Below, one piece after another: positions 1 to 11,000 of a DNA stretch of 30,164 nt. Source of the DNA: JADHUC01 sp964617665 (GTDB taxonomy: Bacteria > Planctomycetota > Planctomycetia > Pirellulales > Pirellulaceae); contig CAZUAH010000119.1 in NCBI GenBank assembly GCA_964617665.1, positions 1 to 30,164 on the forward strand, read 5' to 3'. Each line of letters opens with the position of its first letter. Within the stretch, counting starts at the first letter, position 1. The notes under the pieces are model-generated. The model was not told the origin of the DNA. It did no database searches and worked only from the letters and a program-made list of their open reading frames with translations. The position numbers and the translations under genes are program-made.

Positions 1-1096
1 GGTGGTGCGGGTCTGTGGGAGGGGGGTGGTTGTGGGTTTGGGTGTGGGTGTGGGTGTCGGTGTCGGTGTCGGAGTCGGAGTCGGAGTCGGAATCGGAGTC
101 GGAATCGGAGTCGGAGTCGGAGTCGGAGTCGGAGTCGGAGTCGGAGTCGGACTCGGCCTCGCCGCCCAGAAACGCCGCCACGTCTCCCGTGGCTCGCGCT
201 CCCGCTGTCCGGTCTCCGGCGGCCTCCGCTCCGTGGACGATGTCGAGGAACACCGCTTCGAGGCTTTGTCGCGGTGCGTCGACTCGGCGTAGCGACGCGC
301 CCTCTTCTTCGCGCACGAGCAGCTCGATCTTGTCGACGGTCGCGGGTTTCAATCGCGGCGTCTCGATCAGCGTCGAGTCGCCGTCCTCGAGGAGCTCGTC
401 GACGGTGCCTTCGGCTTGCTTGCGGCCGCCGTAGAGGATCGTCACGCGATCGCAGACGTCCTCGACATCGGCGAGAAGGTGGCTGGACAGAAGCACCGTC
501 TTGCCGTCTTCGCGCAAGCGCAGGATCAGATCCTTGATCTGGCGGATGCCGAGCGGATCGAGCCCGGTTGTCGGCTCGTCGAGGATCAGGAGCAGCGGGT
601 CGTTGATCAGAGCCTGCGCGAGGCCGATGCGGCGCTGCATGCCCTTCGAGTACTCGCCGATCGGTCGCCGGGCGGCCGCGTCGAGCCCGACCATCTCGAG
701 GAGCATGTCGGTTCGGCGGCGCCGCGTGCGACGGTCGAGGTGAAACAGGCGCCCGTAGTAGTCGAGCGTCTCGCGCGCGTCGAGGAAGCGGTACAGGTAC
801 GATTCCTCGGGCAAGAAGCCGATGCGTCGCTTGGCGGCGACGTCGGTCGGACGCTTGCCGAGCACGCTGACGCGCCCGCGGTTCGGATACAGCAGGCCGA
901 GGAGGATCTTGATCGTCGTCGACTTGCCGGAGCCGTTCGGGCCGAGGAGGCCGTGCACCGTGTTTGCCTCGACGCGCAGGTCGAGCGCGTCGAGAGCCGT
1001 GACGCGCGGTCGCAGCCAGAAGTCCCGGAAGATTTTCGTCAAACCGCGAACGTCGATGACGGGGGCGGTCGGATGTTCTGAGCGCGAAGCGGTCAT
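1..1096 (-). CDS. ABC transporter ATP-binding protein, C-terminus cut by window edge
   Basis: This is the ATPase subunit of an ABC exporter, which hydrolyses ATP in the cytoplasm to drive a membrane partner not present here. I translated the minus strand from the ATG at 1096-1094; the frame stays open to base 1. Visible motifs are Walker A GPNGSGKST (residues 52-60), signature-like YSKGMQRR (149-156), Walker B LLLILDEP (168-175), the D-loop region TTGLDP and the switch histidine in LLSSH (H206). The layout fits the CcmA/drug-export or gliding-type (GldA-like) ATPases of about 300 residues. After residue ~312 the protein runs into a Ser-Asp repeat tail that is unusual for the family. It starts 34 bases after the HflK-like gene stops, so the two probably share an operon. 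Third codon positions are almost all G/C, unlike the genes beyond 2 kb. Confidence 0.9.
   Translation of the reverse strand, partial: MTASRSEHPTAPVIDVRGLTKIFRDFWLRPRVTALDALDLRVEANTVHGLLGPNGSGKSTTIKILLGLLYPNRGRVSVLGKRPTDVAAKRRIGFLPEESYLYRFLDARETLDYYGRLFHLDRRTRRRRTDMLLEMVGLDAAARRPIGEYSKGMQRRIGLAQALINDPLLLILDEPTTGLDPLGIRQIKDLILRLREDGKTVLLSSHLLADVEDVCDRVTILYGGRKQAEGTVDELLEDGDSTLIETPRLKPATVDKIELLVREEEGASLRRVDAPRQSLEAVFLDIVHGAEAAGDRTAGARATGDVAAFLGGEAESDSDSDSDSDSDSDSDSDSDSDSDSDSDTDTDTHTHTQTHNHPPPTDPHH
40..153. repeat. Hexanucleotide simple repeat (GTCGGA)n, decaying to GTGTGG towards the window edge
   Basis: About 18 tandem hexamers of GTCGGA with a few variants (GAATCG, GTCGGT, GTGTGG). On the minus strand it reads in frame as alternating Ser-Asp codons at the end of the ABC ATPase, then drifts to Asp-Thr and His-Thr near base 40. 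The drift towards the edge could be real divergence or low-quality assembly at a contig end. Confidence 0.85.
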
Positions 1097-1130
1097 GTCG
1101 CGGCGGTGCGGTAGTACTCGGAACGGTTTG

Positions 1131-1859
1131 TCAGCGATCCTCGTAACGCGCGCGTTCCTTCGCGGCGCGAATGCGCGGATCGCGATCGACTTCCAGCCAC
1201 AGCTCGCGCTGCTTGCCGGCGGGCAGGTAGAACGTCTCGACGTCGCCGGCGAGGACGCGCTCGAGCATGGCGCGGAAGTGCCGATCTCGGAAGACCCGCG
1301 GGTTGCGTTCGTACTCCTCGCGGAGGTCGCGGAACTCCTCGAGCTCGGCGAGAATCGTCTGCTCGGCCTCCTGCCGCAGTCGATCTCCCTTGCGGATGCG
1401 CTGCGCGACGTCGCCCTGGACAGTGTCGGTGTCGAGCAGGGCGAGCAGCTCCTTTTCGGCGGCGGACGTCCTCGTGGCGTCGCCTTCGGCCGATGCGGCT
1501 TCGAGTGCCGCGATCGCTTTCCGCAGCGCCGGATGACGGTCGCCGGCGGTCTGCGCGAGGATCTCTTCCGCGCCGCGGCGCGCTTCCTCGATCGTCCTCG
1601 CCTTCTCGGCTTCCGCGTCGGTGACCGCGCGGAAAGCCGGGCGCACCGCGAGTGGGGGAGTCGGCCGGTCGAGCAGGACCCTCGTCACCGTGATCCCCGT
1701 GTCGAGGCGGTCGAGCTCGGCCTGCACGAGCGCTTGTATCGACTCGCGCGATACGACGGATCGGACGAAATCGTCCGCATCGACGCCGGCGACCGCGTGC
1801 ACGACGGCGCGCTGTGCCGCGACCGTGACGACGCGTCGTGCGCTGGCGCGCCTCGCACA
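1131..1859 (-). pseudogene. SPFH/Band 7 (HflK-like) protein, 5' part missing at a likely assembly junction
   Basis: The protein matches the C-terminal half of HflK/prohibitin-type SPFH proteins, inner-membrane proteins that form large rings and modulate proteases such as FtsH. Recognisable stretches are 'ELDRLDTGITVTRVLLDRP', 'PPLAVRPAFRAV.DAEAEKARTIEEA', and near the end 'RNPRVFRDRHFRAMLERVL'. The membrane segment and first half of the SPFH domain are absent. Upstream of about 1859 the open frame continues to an ATG at 2009, but that stretch shows no SPFH similarity and crosses a hairpin-rich non-coding element. An extra segment of roughly 55 residues (around 1400-1560) splits the coiled-coil region, not typical of enterobacterial HflK. 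The stop is at 1131-1133. Whether the gene is broken in nature or merely cut by a chimeric join cannot be decided here; I favour the join. Confidence 0.7.
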
Positions 1860-1905
1860 CGGCGGGCCCCCCGCCAACCCGTTTCCGGTCGCCTTGGGCG
1901 AGGTA

Positions 1906-2016
1906 ATGGGGGTGGGCGAAAAGGTGGTCGGTGCTGCACGACCCGCCGTAAACGACGGGCCCAATAACGCCTGCGAAGAAAACGGCCATAAATGGCCGTG
2001 CATTCCCACGCTCCTT
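1906..2016 (-). repeat. Hairpin-rich element, copy A (partner at 30015-30113)
   Basis: On the minus strand the element holds a perfect hairpin (ACGGCCA/TGGCCGT, 7-bp stem, 4-base loop; 1982-1999), a 22-base linker, a second hairpin with one mismatch (CGTCG-type stem, 7 bp, 4-base loop TTTA; 1942-1959), 25 bases, and then CCCACCCCCA (1907-1916). The same order and spacing recur near 30.1 kb with different stem sequences. No coding similarity was seen. Confidence 0.5.
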
Positions 2017-2051
2017 GATATTCAAAACCTGGCTAATGACAGAGCCTCACG

Positions 2052-2081
2052 ACTCCGGCTACTGCTGGCAACTACCGGAGT
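2052..2081 (-). terminator. Possible terminator hairpin after the giant gene
   Basis: ACTCCGG (2052-2058) pairs with CCGGAGT (2075-2081) around a 16-base loop, 15 bases beyond the stop codon of the giant minus-strand gene. There is no clear U-run, so it would be weak or factor-dependent. Confidence 0.3.
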
Positions 2082-2095
2082 TATGATCAGGGCCC

Positions 2096-5000
2096 CTAGG
2101 AAGCCGGTTCGTCCGCGTCGCCCGTCACCTCTTCGTCCGGCCCTTCCGGAATCGTGTACGAATCCGAAGTGACGTAGATTTTCGTATCGGGCAACGCCTG
2201 CCGTAGTGTGCGTCGAATACCGATAGCCTTGTCACAATAGTTCTCGTCTTCGCCGACGTCCAGCCGCGGATCGCAGAGTGACAGCTCGCTGAGGTCCTTC
2301 ATCGCGGCCAATTGGGCGAGTTCAGGTTCTCCGACACGGGTCCCAAGCAGGCCGAGCTCACCAAGCGTTGTGATGTTGCGAAGTCGGACCAGGCCGGTGG
2401 CCGTGTATCGGGGGCCTTGGCCATATTCTTGCTCCCAAAGCTGCAGCCGCTCTAGTACCGGAAGCTTGGCCACGTGCGCAAGCGATGCGTCGTCCAAGTG
2501 TGGTCCACGCAGGTTGAGGGTCTTCAGTTGCTTGAGTGCTTCCAAGTGCACCAGGCCCGCGCTGGTCACCTCGCTTCCAGAGAGACTAAAGACTTCAAGC
2601 TGCGGCATATCGCGGAGGTGTCTCATGCCGGCGTTGGTTATTCGGGTGGAGTTGAGATGCAGTCGCTTCAACTGCTTCATCTTCGCCAGTGGCACCATGG
2701 CAGCGTCGGTGATCTTCGTACCGCTGAGCATGAGGTGTTCAAGCTGCGGCAGGGCGGTCAAATGCTCCAATCCACGGGCCGTGACACGGGAACGCGAGAG
2801 ATCCAGCAATCGAAGATTCGGCAGGGCTTTCACGTGTGCCATGCCCTCATTACCAACTCGCATCTTGTCGTGTGTCCAGGACGTGTGGCCAACGTCCAAT
2901 CTCTCGAGGTTCGTCAGACCCTTGAGGTGTTGCAGCCCGGCGTCGGTGATGTGGTTGCCGGCCAGTACCAGTTCGCGCAGCCCCGTCAGGTCCTTGATGT
3001 GCACGAGTCCGGCGTCAGTGATGTGGTTTGTGTAAAGGCTGAGGTATTCAAGACTTGTCAGACCCACTAGGGCGGCCAGCCCGTCGTCGCTGATCGTCGC
3101 CGTTGCAAAGCTGAGTCGTCGCAAACCGGCGAGTCCCTTCAGCAGCGTCAGGTTCGCATCCGTAACGTTCTTGCCGAAAGCGATCTCCGTGACGGTTCCG
3201 TTTGCGTCGAGCGTCAAGTGCGCCCCCGCCTCTTTCAATGCCTTGATGGCTGCCTTGTTTGCTGCGTTGTCAGATTCTTCGTTGACGATTTCGATCTCGA
3301 CCGGGTTGCTCATGAGCGAGACGGGTTCCGTGCCTCCCTTGTCGGCTCGTTTGGCAGTGAAGCCGATGCGAATCGTGTGTTTGCCTGGGGTGAGTTCCAA
3401 CCGCTCGAAGGGCTCTTCCTGGGCCAACCATTCGCGATCCAGCGGGATGGCGATGTTTTCCAGGAACTGTCCGGGGTCGAGTCGATGATCGGGTGCGACG
3501 ATGCCACCGGTGTTGACATAGTCCTTCCCGTCGACTTCCAGTTCGAAGAGTTTGCGGGAAGTCAGGACCATCCAAGAGGCCCAGCCGCTCTTATTGCCCA
3601 GATCGGCTTCGAGTCGGCCAACGGGCACTCCCGACTTGGCCCTGAGACGTATGGCAAGGCCTTCTTTCGATGCCTTGCCCCACGGGCCCTTGCTTGGCAC
3701 GATGGTCACCGTGACCTCATTCGATATCAGTTCTCCCGTCCAGACCTTGTCGGGATTGGCTGCGGCCTTGGCCGGATCGTTCGGGTAGTAGTACCGCAAG
3801 ATGTCTTGGCGGTCCGTCTTGGTCGTCGTGATCCGGTAGGGCCCGGGCTTCGTGAAGTCGTATTGAAGTCCAACCCTGCGGGAAAGCGTCTGTCCCGGCG
3901 AAATGGTCACAAACGATTCAGGGGTCGGGGCCGCGTACTCCCCATGTCCGAAAGCCAGGGAAATGGTCTTACCCACCCGGTCCACGACGTGAAAGCTATA
4001 GCCAAGCATTCCTTCCAGCGGGCAATACCGGGGCAAGAACCTCACTTCCTTGTCAGTGACATTGCGCACTTCGTAGGTCAGGTAGACCGTCATATCCCCG
4101 AGGTCCCCGGTCGACGGCTCGGCCTCCTGAGTCACCGGAAGCAACCGGCACTGCAAACCGTTGGCGGCCTTGCCCCAAGCCGGCTCCTTGTTGGCCGTGC
4201 CCTTCGATGGAAGAATCTCGATCTCGACCGGCTTGCTGACGGCGCGGATCGTCGGCTCGTCGCGCCCGCCGCCGCTGTACTGGGCAACAACTGCCACGCG
4301 GACGACGTGCTTGCCGGGCGTCAGTTGCATCTGATTGTCACCGCCGCCCTTCCGCTGCCAGATGCCCTCGAACAGTAGAAACTCGGCAACGGTCGAGTAG
4401 GGCTCTCGATCGAAGGTGAAAAAGTCCGAAGGGACTATGTGCGACCGAAGCAGCCCACCAGTCCCCGGGTCCTTGAACTGATACCACTGGCCGTCGATTT
4501 CGAGTTCCAGCGATTGCGGGGTGTAGGTGTGGCTGTTGTTGGATAGCCCGATCGAAAACGTGGGCATTTCGTCAGTCTTCCAGGCGGTTCGATCGGTCCG
4601 CAGTCCGCATCGCACGTCACGGACGGCCTCGCCCCAGGGCATGGTTTTGCCCGCCTTGCGCAAGACGTCGATGAGGGCCTTCGGCTTCCCTCCGGGGAAC
4701 AGACCGATATGCACGGACCGTCCCGGCGCGGCGTAGTGAATCGCTTTGGTCATGGGCGATGACGCCATCGACCAGATGCGTCCGGCCTGTACACGCTCGC
4801 CATTGAGCACGAGCACGTAGGGATCCTGTTGGCCCATGCCGCGTGGACCGCTACGGCCAATGGCACGTCGCTGCGCCAGCTCTTCCGGTTTGAGTTCCGA
4901 CTCGGGCTTCGACCGGTTGTCCTCCTCATGTCCGCTGTCGGCAAACAGAAGCCGTCGTGTCGTCTCCTTCAGATAGAGCCCGCCTTGCTCGTCTACGGCA

Positions 5001-8000
5001 AGGACATCGTCGAGTGTCACGATCGGTTTGCTGGCGAGTTTCAACTTGTTGATGTCGCCGTGTAGGTCACTGTCGGCGTTCGGCTCCTCGACCAGATAGA
5101 TCGCAAACCACTCCAACCTTCGACGCCCGACCAAGGGCGGGGTGTCGTTCGGGTCGGCCATCGACTCCGCGAAAGCTCTTTGATCCCCCTCAAGGATGGA
5201 ATCCAGGAAGACACCCAGCTTGGAGGGATCCAGCGGTGCACGTCCAATCTCTTGATCTATCGCCCATTGTCGAACCTTCTCTCTCTGCTGGAGTGTGAGC
5301 GCGAAGAGTCTATCCAGATCGTTCATGAGCTTTTCGATGGCGCGTTGCTTCTCGTCGCCGGGGGCGATGGCATCTGCCGACAGTTTCGTGACCCGGTCCC
5401 ACGCCTCGGCCAGTGGGCGTTGCAGTGATAGCTTGACATCCTGAGATTCCTGTTTGCCTATTTTGGCTCGAATCGTGTGCGCCTTGTCCAACGCGATCGG
5501 AGGAGCGTATGCGGACAGGTCCACGACGCTCTCGATCTGCTGTCCGGGCCGCAAGGGGCCGCCCGGGAGTGTGCCAACCACGGGACCTGCCGGTGTGACG
5601 GGCTCTCGAGCAATGCCGTCGACGATCAACTTGGGCTTTGGCAGAAGGAAGCTGGTGAAACTGTCGTCCGCGGGAGTCGGACCGGTCGCTCGGATACCGA
5701 GGTAGCGGAGCCCGTGCGCGGGGCCGGACTCGATGGGCTGCAGCCGGAGCGGTTGTTCCTTGCTCGGGTCGTAGTTCGAGTCGATCTCAAATTCCGTCAC
5801 GTTCGAGCAACGCATATTGCCGACACACAACGCGACGAGGTACCGTCCGTCGGGCAGGTTGCCGATGCGACGCATCTCCTCGGCCGCGCCGCCCCAGGTT
5901 TGGTGCGAACCCTGGGCGTCGTCGTACGGGAACCGTACGATCCGCGTTTGGTCGCTTGCACGGCGTATTTCCAGGTCACATTTCGGAAGAGGCGATTCGC
6001 CTTCAATATTGAGTTCCATCGGCGGATCGGTACGAAGGTGATGGAAGTACTCCCGAGACGACCGGATCGGACTCTTAGCCATCAGCGAGATCCACAGTTG
6101 CTGCTTGCGCAGTGTCTTGGTGTCGAGCGGAAAGATTGCTTTCTCCGCGGTGTTGCTGACGACGCGCACCACGGACGGGACGGAGCTGATGTCCTGATTG
6201 GTGTTCCAGGGTTCGCAGATCAGCGCAACGCGCACTCGATGTTTCTTGCCGGGCGCGAGTTTCAACAGCCCTTCGTACTCGCCGTTGGCTTCACGCGGAT
6301 CCACGATCTCTCGCACGTTCAAGCGGCGTTGGGCGTACTCGATTTCCTTGCCACGGGGTATGCACCACCAATCGTCGGCCAGTTCCACTGTCAGGTTCTC
6401 TTGCGTTTGCCCACTATTGAGATTGAGCACTTTTCCACTATGCGAAGCGGCTTTGCCGGGACGCGGCACATGCTCGTACCAGCGCCCGTCGATCTCGACC
6501 TGCCAGGTGCGTCCATTTTCCGGCACTCCCATTGAGTACTTCCCATCGTTGCGAGCGTCGACCGTCAGACGCAACAGGGGGTGGCCCCAATTGGAACTGC
6601 CGAAAATCTGATGGACGCTTTCCAGGCTCGCGACAACGCCCGGCACGGGCAACGTCTTCCCGTCTTCCCGATGGGCGTTGGCGCTCTGCCTGGTTTCTGC
6701 GGTGTCTTCCTTCAACAACTTGTAACGGATGGTCATGTCCGACTTGTTCTTGGGCGGGGGGAGCAACTGCATGATGCCGATACTGCCTTCGCGCGTACGG
6801 AAGGCGTAGGTGCCGGTGCCGATCACACGACCGGGGGAGGGCTTGTGTCGAGATAGATTGTCGGTGATGAGCCTTCTGGCCGTTTCGGGCGTCCAGCCGG
6901 CCGACTCGCGCCAAGGGTCCTTTGAGCGATACTCTGAAATCACCATATCGACGGTCGTCCGCAGACCGGGTACGCTCTCCGCTTCGCTGCTGTGAAGATC
7001 GACACCCTGTTCGCGGAGCCAACCGATCGCTGCGCCAATCGCGTCCGGCTCGGGAGTTACGTACTTGCCCGTGTCCAGGTCGAGATAGGTCGTCGCCTTG
7101 GAAAAGTCTGCCGTGGTCACTCGTTCGGTCACGGGCCCGAAGGCGGCATTATCCGGTTTGTCATCCTTGTAGTCTTCGCCCGGGAGGTTCAGTAACTCGA
7201 ACGGGTCACCCTTGAAGGGGCCGTAGTAGAGGATCGTGCTTAATGGGAGCGACGGATCGAGTTGAATGTAGAAGACGTTCTTCTCGGGGACATGAAAAAC
7301 GACACCGTTCGGGCTGCGATACACGACCTTGACGTTCTTGCGCATTTCGTACGACTTCGAGCCCGGCGGGACCTCCTTCCAGAGATCGGGGAGTTCGGCC
7401 GATATGCTCGACCCTGGCGCGTCGGTCAGGTCGAAACCGCGGAAGGCCAACGAGGCATTTCCATCCGCTGGTGTTTCAGGTTGGGGCGACGTCTTCCTTT
7501 CTGGAACGTTGCGCCCCAAAAGTTTCATGCGTTGGATTAGCTGCCCGTGCGGATGGAAACCGTATGTGAAGTGCTCGTCGTATTCCTGATCGATCTTCTC
7601 CCCCGACTCTTTGGCCAGCAGCAATTCGACCAGCGTCAGGCCGTCTTCGATGGGCATATCCATTTCGCCATGGCGGGCGAATATGACGCGGTTCCCACGC
7701 AGTTGGGCCTCGCGGCGGGCTTTCTGCTCGTCGACCACTGCGATGCCCAAGATGTCGTCAGGATAAGGCTCGACCAAGATTCCGTTGATATAGACCTTCG
7801 TGCCCCAGCGTTCCACGTAGTAAGGGGCCGGAATGTACTTGCCGAAGCTGAAGAAGATACTGTCATAGATCGGCAACCCGCGATTGACGCCGAATTTCGC
7901 GATGGTTGCGTCCTTCGGCTGGCGTATAATCCGGTGCAAGGCACCGCCGGCGAACATCGACGGCCAGGTCCCTCGCTTGACGACGATACGGGCCAACCGT

Positions 8001-11000
8001 TCCTGGGCAGCTTGGGATCCGATCAGTTCTAACAGGCGAATCGCCCGGGCGATCTGCCATCCGTCGTCCGTGGTTGGAAACGGCCCGGTGCCGGCCTTGG
8101 TCAGGTCGAGCTTGTCGCCGACGACTTCCACGGCCGCGTCGCCGGCCGCGCAGAGCGCTTCGACCGCCCGATAGGCTTGGGCTTGGTCTTTCGCCCGCAA
8201 TTCTTCCCACAATCGCAGTAAGCCGGCCTGATCCTTCGGAGCCAGCGGGGCCTTTGCCTCGTCGCCGGGCTCTTTCTCGATGATTTCACTGCCGGGCGAC
8301 ACGATCGTGAACTCGTACTCCTGTCCGGCAATCTGCCCGGACCAGAAGTCCGCGACTTCTTCATTCGTATTCTTGGGCGAGAAGTACGACATCTTCAGCT
8401 TCGCCTGACCCGCCGGGGGACTACTCGCCGTCAGCTTGCATGTCCAAGTCGCGCGATATGTCTTGCCGGGCTCGATCGGCACGGTGTCATCGGGCTTGAT
8501 ACTCCGCTCATTGAAGTGCTCAACAGGATGACTGTTTCTTCCACCATCGGACGTGTAGAGCGTTGGACGCAGGTTGTCGCTAACGGTCGGCGTCTTGAGG
8601 ATCCTCAGCGGCTTGTCCGAGACGTTTTGGAACTCCATACTGACCGTCATCGACTTGCCGGACTCGACTTGGTCAAACGGCAGCGAGATGCGCCAACGCA
8701 AGCCGTCGACCGCCTCGCTCCAAGGAGGCGTCTCGGCCGGCAGGATTTCGATCACGATAGGGGCGCTCATGGCAGTAGCCTCCGTCTCGCCGGAGGCGAA
8801 GCGAAGACCGAACCGAATCGTCTGTTTCCCAAGAGTCGGTTTGATTCCCCAGGAGAATTGTCTCAGCAGGCTGAAGTGTACGTCTTTGAGCTCTTCGCCG
8901 GGAGCGATATCGTGATAGGCTCGACCGCCTGCGATCATCACCGCCGTCGGTTCATGCCACTTCCCGTTCCACTCCAAACGCCCCACACCATGCACCAGAG
9001 GCGGGATCCGAATCGACTTCTTCGAGCCGTTGCGGACGTCAATCCTGAACTCCGGTGTCTTCCCGCCTTGTCCCCAGCCCTCCAATGGCCACGTCATCTT
9101 CTCGCAGCGCAATCGACACTGCACGCCTTCGACTCGCTCACCCCACACCGCCTCAGTGGCGGACAAAATTTCGATCTCGACGGGATTGCTCACCGCACGG
9201 ACACGTGCAGTGGGTTGATCGTCAAGACGGCCGTCGCGCACTGTCACGCTCGTCGTACGCACGGCGACACGGATCGTATGTTTGCCCGCGGACAGTCTCA
9301 TCGGCTGCCTACCCTGCATCGCCGAGGCGTCTTCGTCCTTGACGTACCACTGATCGTCCAGCGGAATGGCGATGCGGTCGTATTCCCGCCCCGGGCCAAA
9401 CGTTGACGGAGCCACGCTATACTCGACTCCGCATACGTACCATCGGCCATCCACCTCGACCTCGAATGCATCGGGGGGGCGGTTTACGTATAAATCGAGT
9501 TTGCCCCGATTGCGAACATCGGCTGCCAAGATCGGAACAGCGGCGTGCGGCCACGCTGGCCTATCGGCGTGCAGACGACATTGCACGCCGTCAACCGCTT
9601 CGCCCCACGCCGCTTCCTCAGCAGGCAGGGCTTCGATCTCGACCGGATTGCTGACGGCCCCGTCGATGTCGACACGAAGGGTGTGTTTTCCCGGACCGAG
9701 TAGTTTCGACAACTCCATCTGACCGGCGGGCGCCGAGTCGGATGCGGCCAGCCAGTATGTGTTCTCATTCAATACCAGCGGCACGTTGATCCACTCATCT
9801 CCCGGCCCCAGATGAACCACCGGCCCGGAAACATATGAAGGCGAGAGTTTGCCGGTCCACTGGCCGTCGATCTCCAGCTTGAACCCCAGGCCGTGCCATG
9901 TCTGCATGACCATGCGCTGTCCGTGGTTCTGCAAATCGACCATCAGGATGTGCGGCTCGCCCGATGCGAGCCGGGGCTTGTCGATGTTCAGCCGGCATCG
10001 CACTCCTTCGTGGTATTGGCCCCAGGGATTCCCCGGAATCGAGAGCTTGCCCTCGGCATGGACGTGGATATCCAACATGCCGGTCGTGACCGTGCCGCCC
10101 CAGTGCTTGCCGTCCTGGTCATTGAACTCATGGGAAAGCGAAACGCGGTGCTTGCCCGGTTCAACGGCGTAGGTAAGCGTATTGACCGTTTGACCCTTCC
10201 AGCCTTCCGGTCGCAATGGCAATCGGAGCGTTGTCATCGTGACCGTCTCGCCTGGGGCAATCGCCCGTGTGACGTTACCCGGCAACCCGCGTCCTCCTAC
10301 TCCGGAGGCGGGAAAGACCTGCTTGCCGTCGGGGTCGAACAGCTGCGGACCGGGAGGTAGACGATAGTTCTTCCCGTTGATGAAGACGGGCACACGGGCG
10401 TGGTCTACCGTGACCGGTTCATCGCTTGTGTTGTGCAGCAGGAATCGCAGCGGTACGTTCTGGCCGATCAGGTAAGGTCGTGGATGCTCGAAGGCCTGGG
10501 CAAGGCCCGCTTGAAGTCCGTCGACCGGCGTGCCCCAGGCGACATTGCTGTTCTCGATCGTCGTACTGGCGAGCTTGCGGAGCCGTTTGACATCTTCCGC
10601 CGCATTGGCCAAGGCACATCCGTCGTCGGGGAGCCAGATCCTCGTCCGCTCCACGTAGCGTCCTTTATCAGCCTCTGCCAAGACCTCCGCGACCTTCGAG
10701 TGGTCACCCAACTCGGCCATCTTCAGGGCGATCTTTGGCCGATAGGCCCAGTGACGCTTGTCGTACATGCGGTGAAGCTCCGCCAGGACTTCCTCCCGTT
10801 GCCCTGCTTTGGTGGCCAGGGATTCCAGGAGCCTCAGCGATTGGTAGATCCCCGCGCCGCGACGGACCGCGATCCACTTGCGCTGGATGGGATCCTTGTC
10901 GGCCACCTCTTTCCAGTACTCCCGCAGCCAGGCGATGATCTCGGCCCGCAATTCCGCAGGCTCATTGGAAAGGTAGCCACCGCTGCGATTGGGCCGATAG

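Noticed and set aside
40..153. CRISPR-like array
   Set aside because: Repeat unit is 6 bases with no spacers and no cas genes nearby.
1..434. Plus-strand frames with Ser-Glu or Gly-Val repeats
   Set aside because: Generated by the hexamer repeat; the minus-strand frame is continuous with an ABC ATPase bearing all catalytic motifs.
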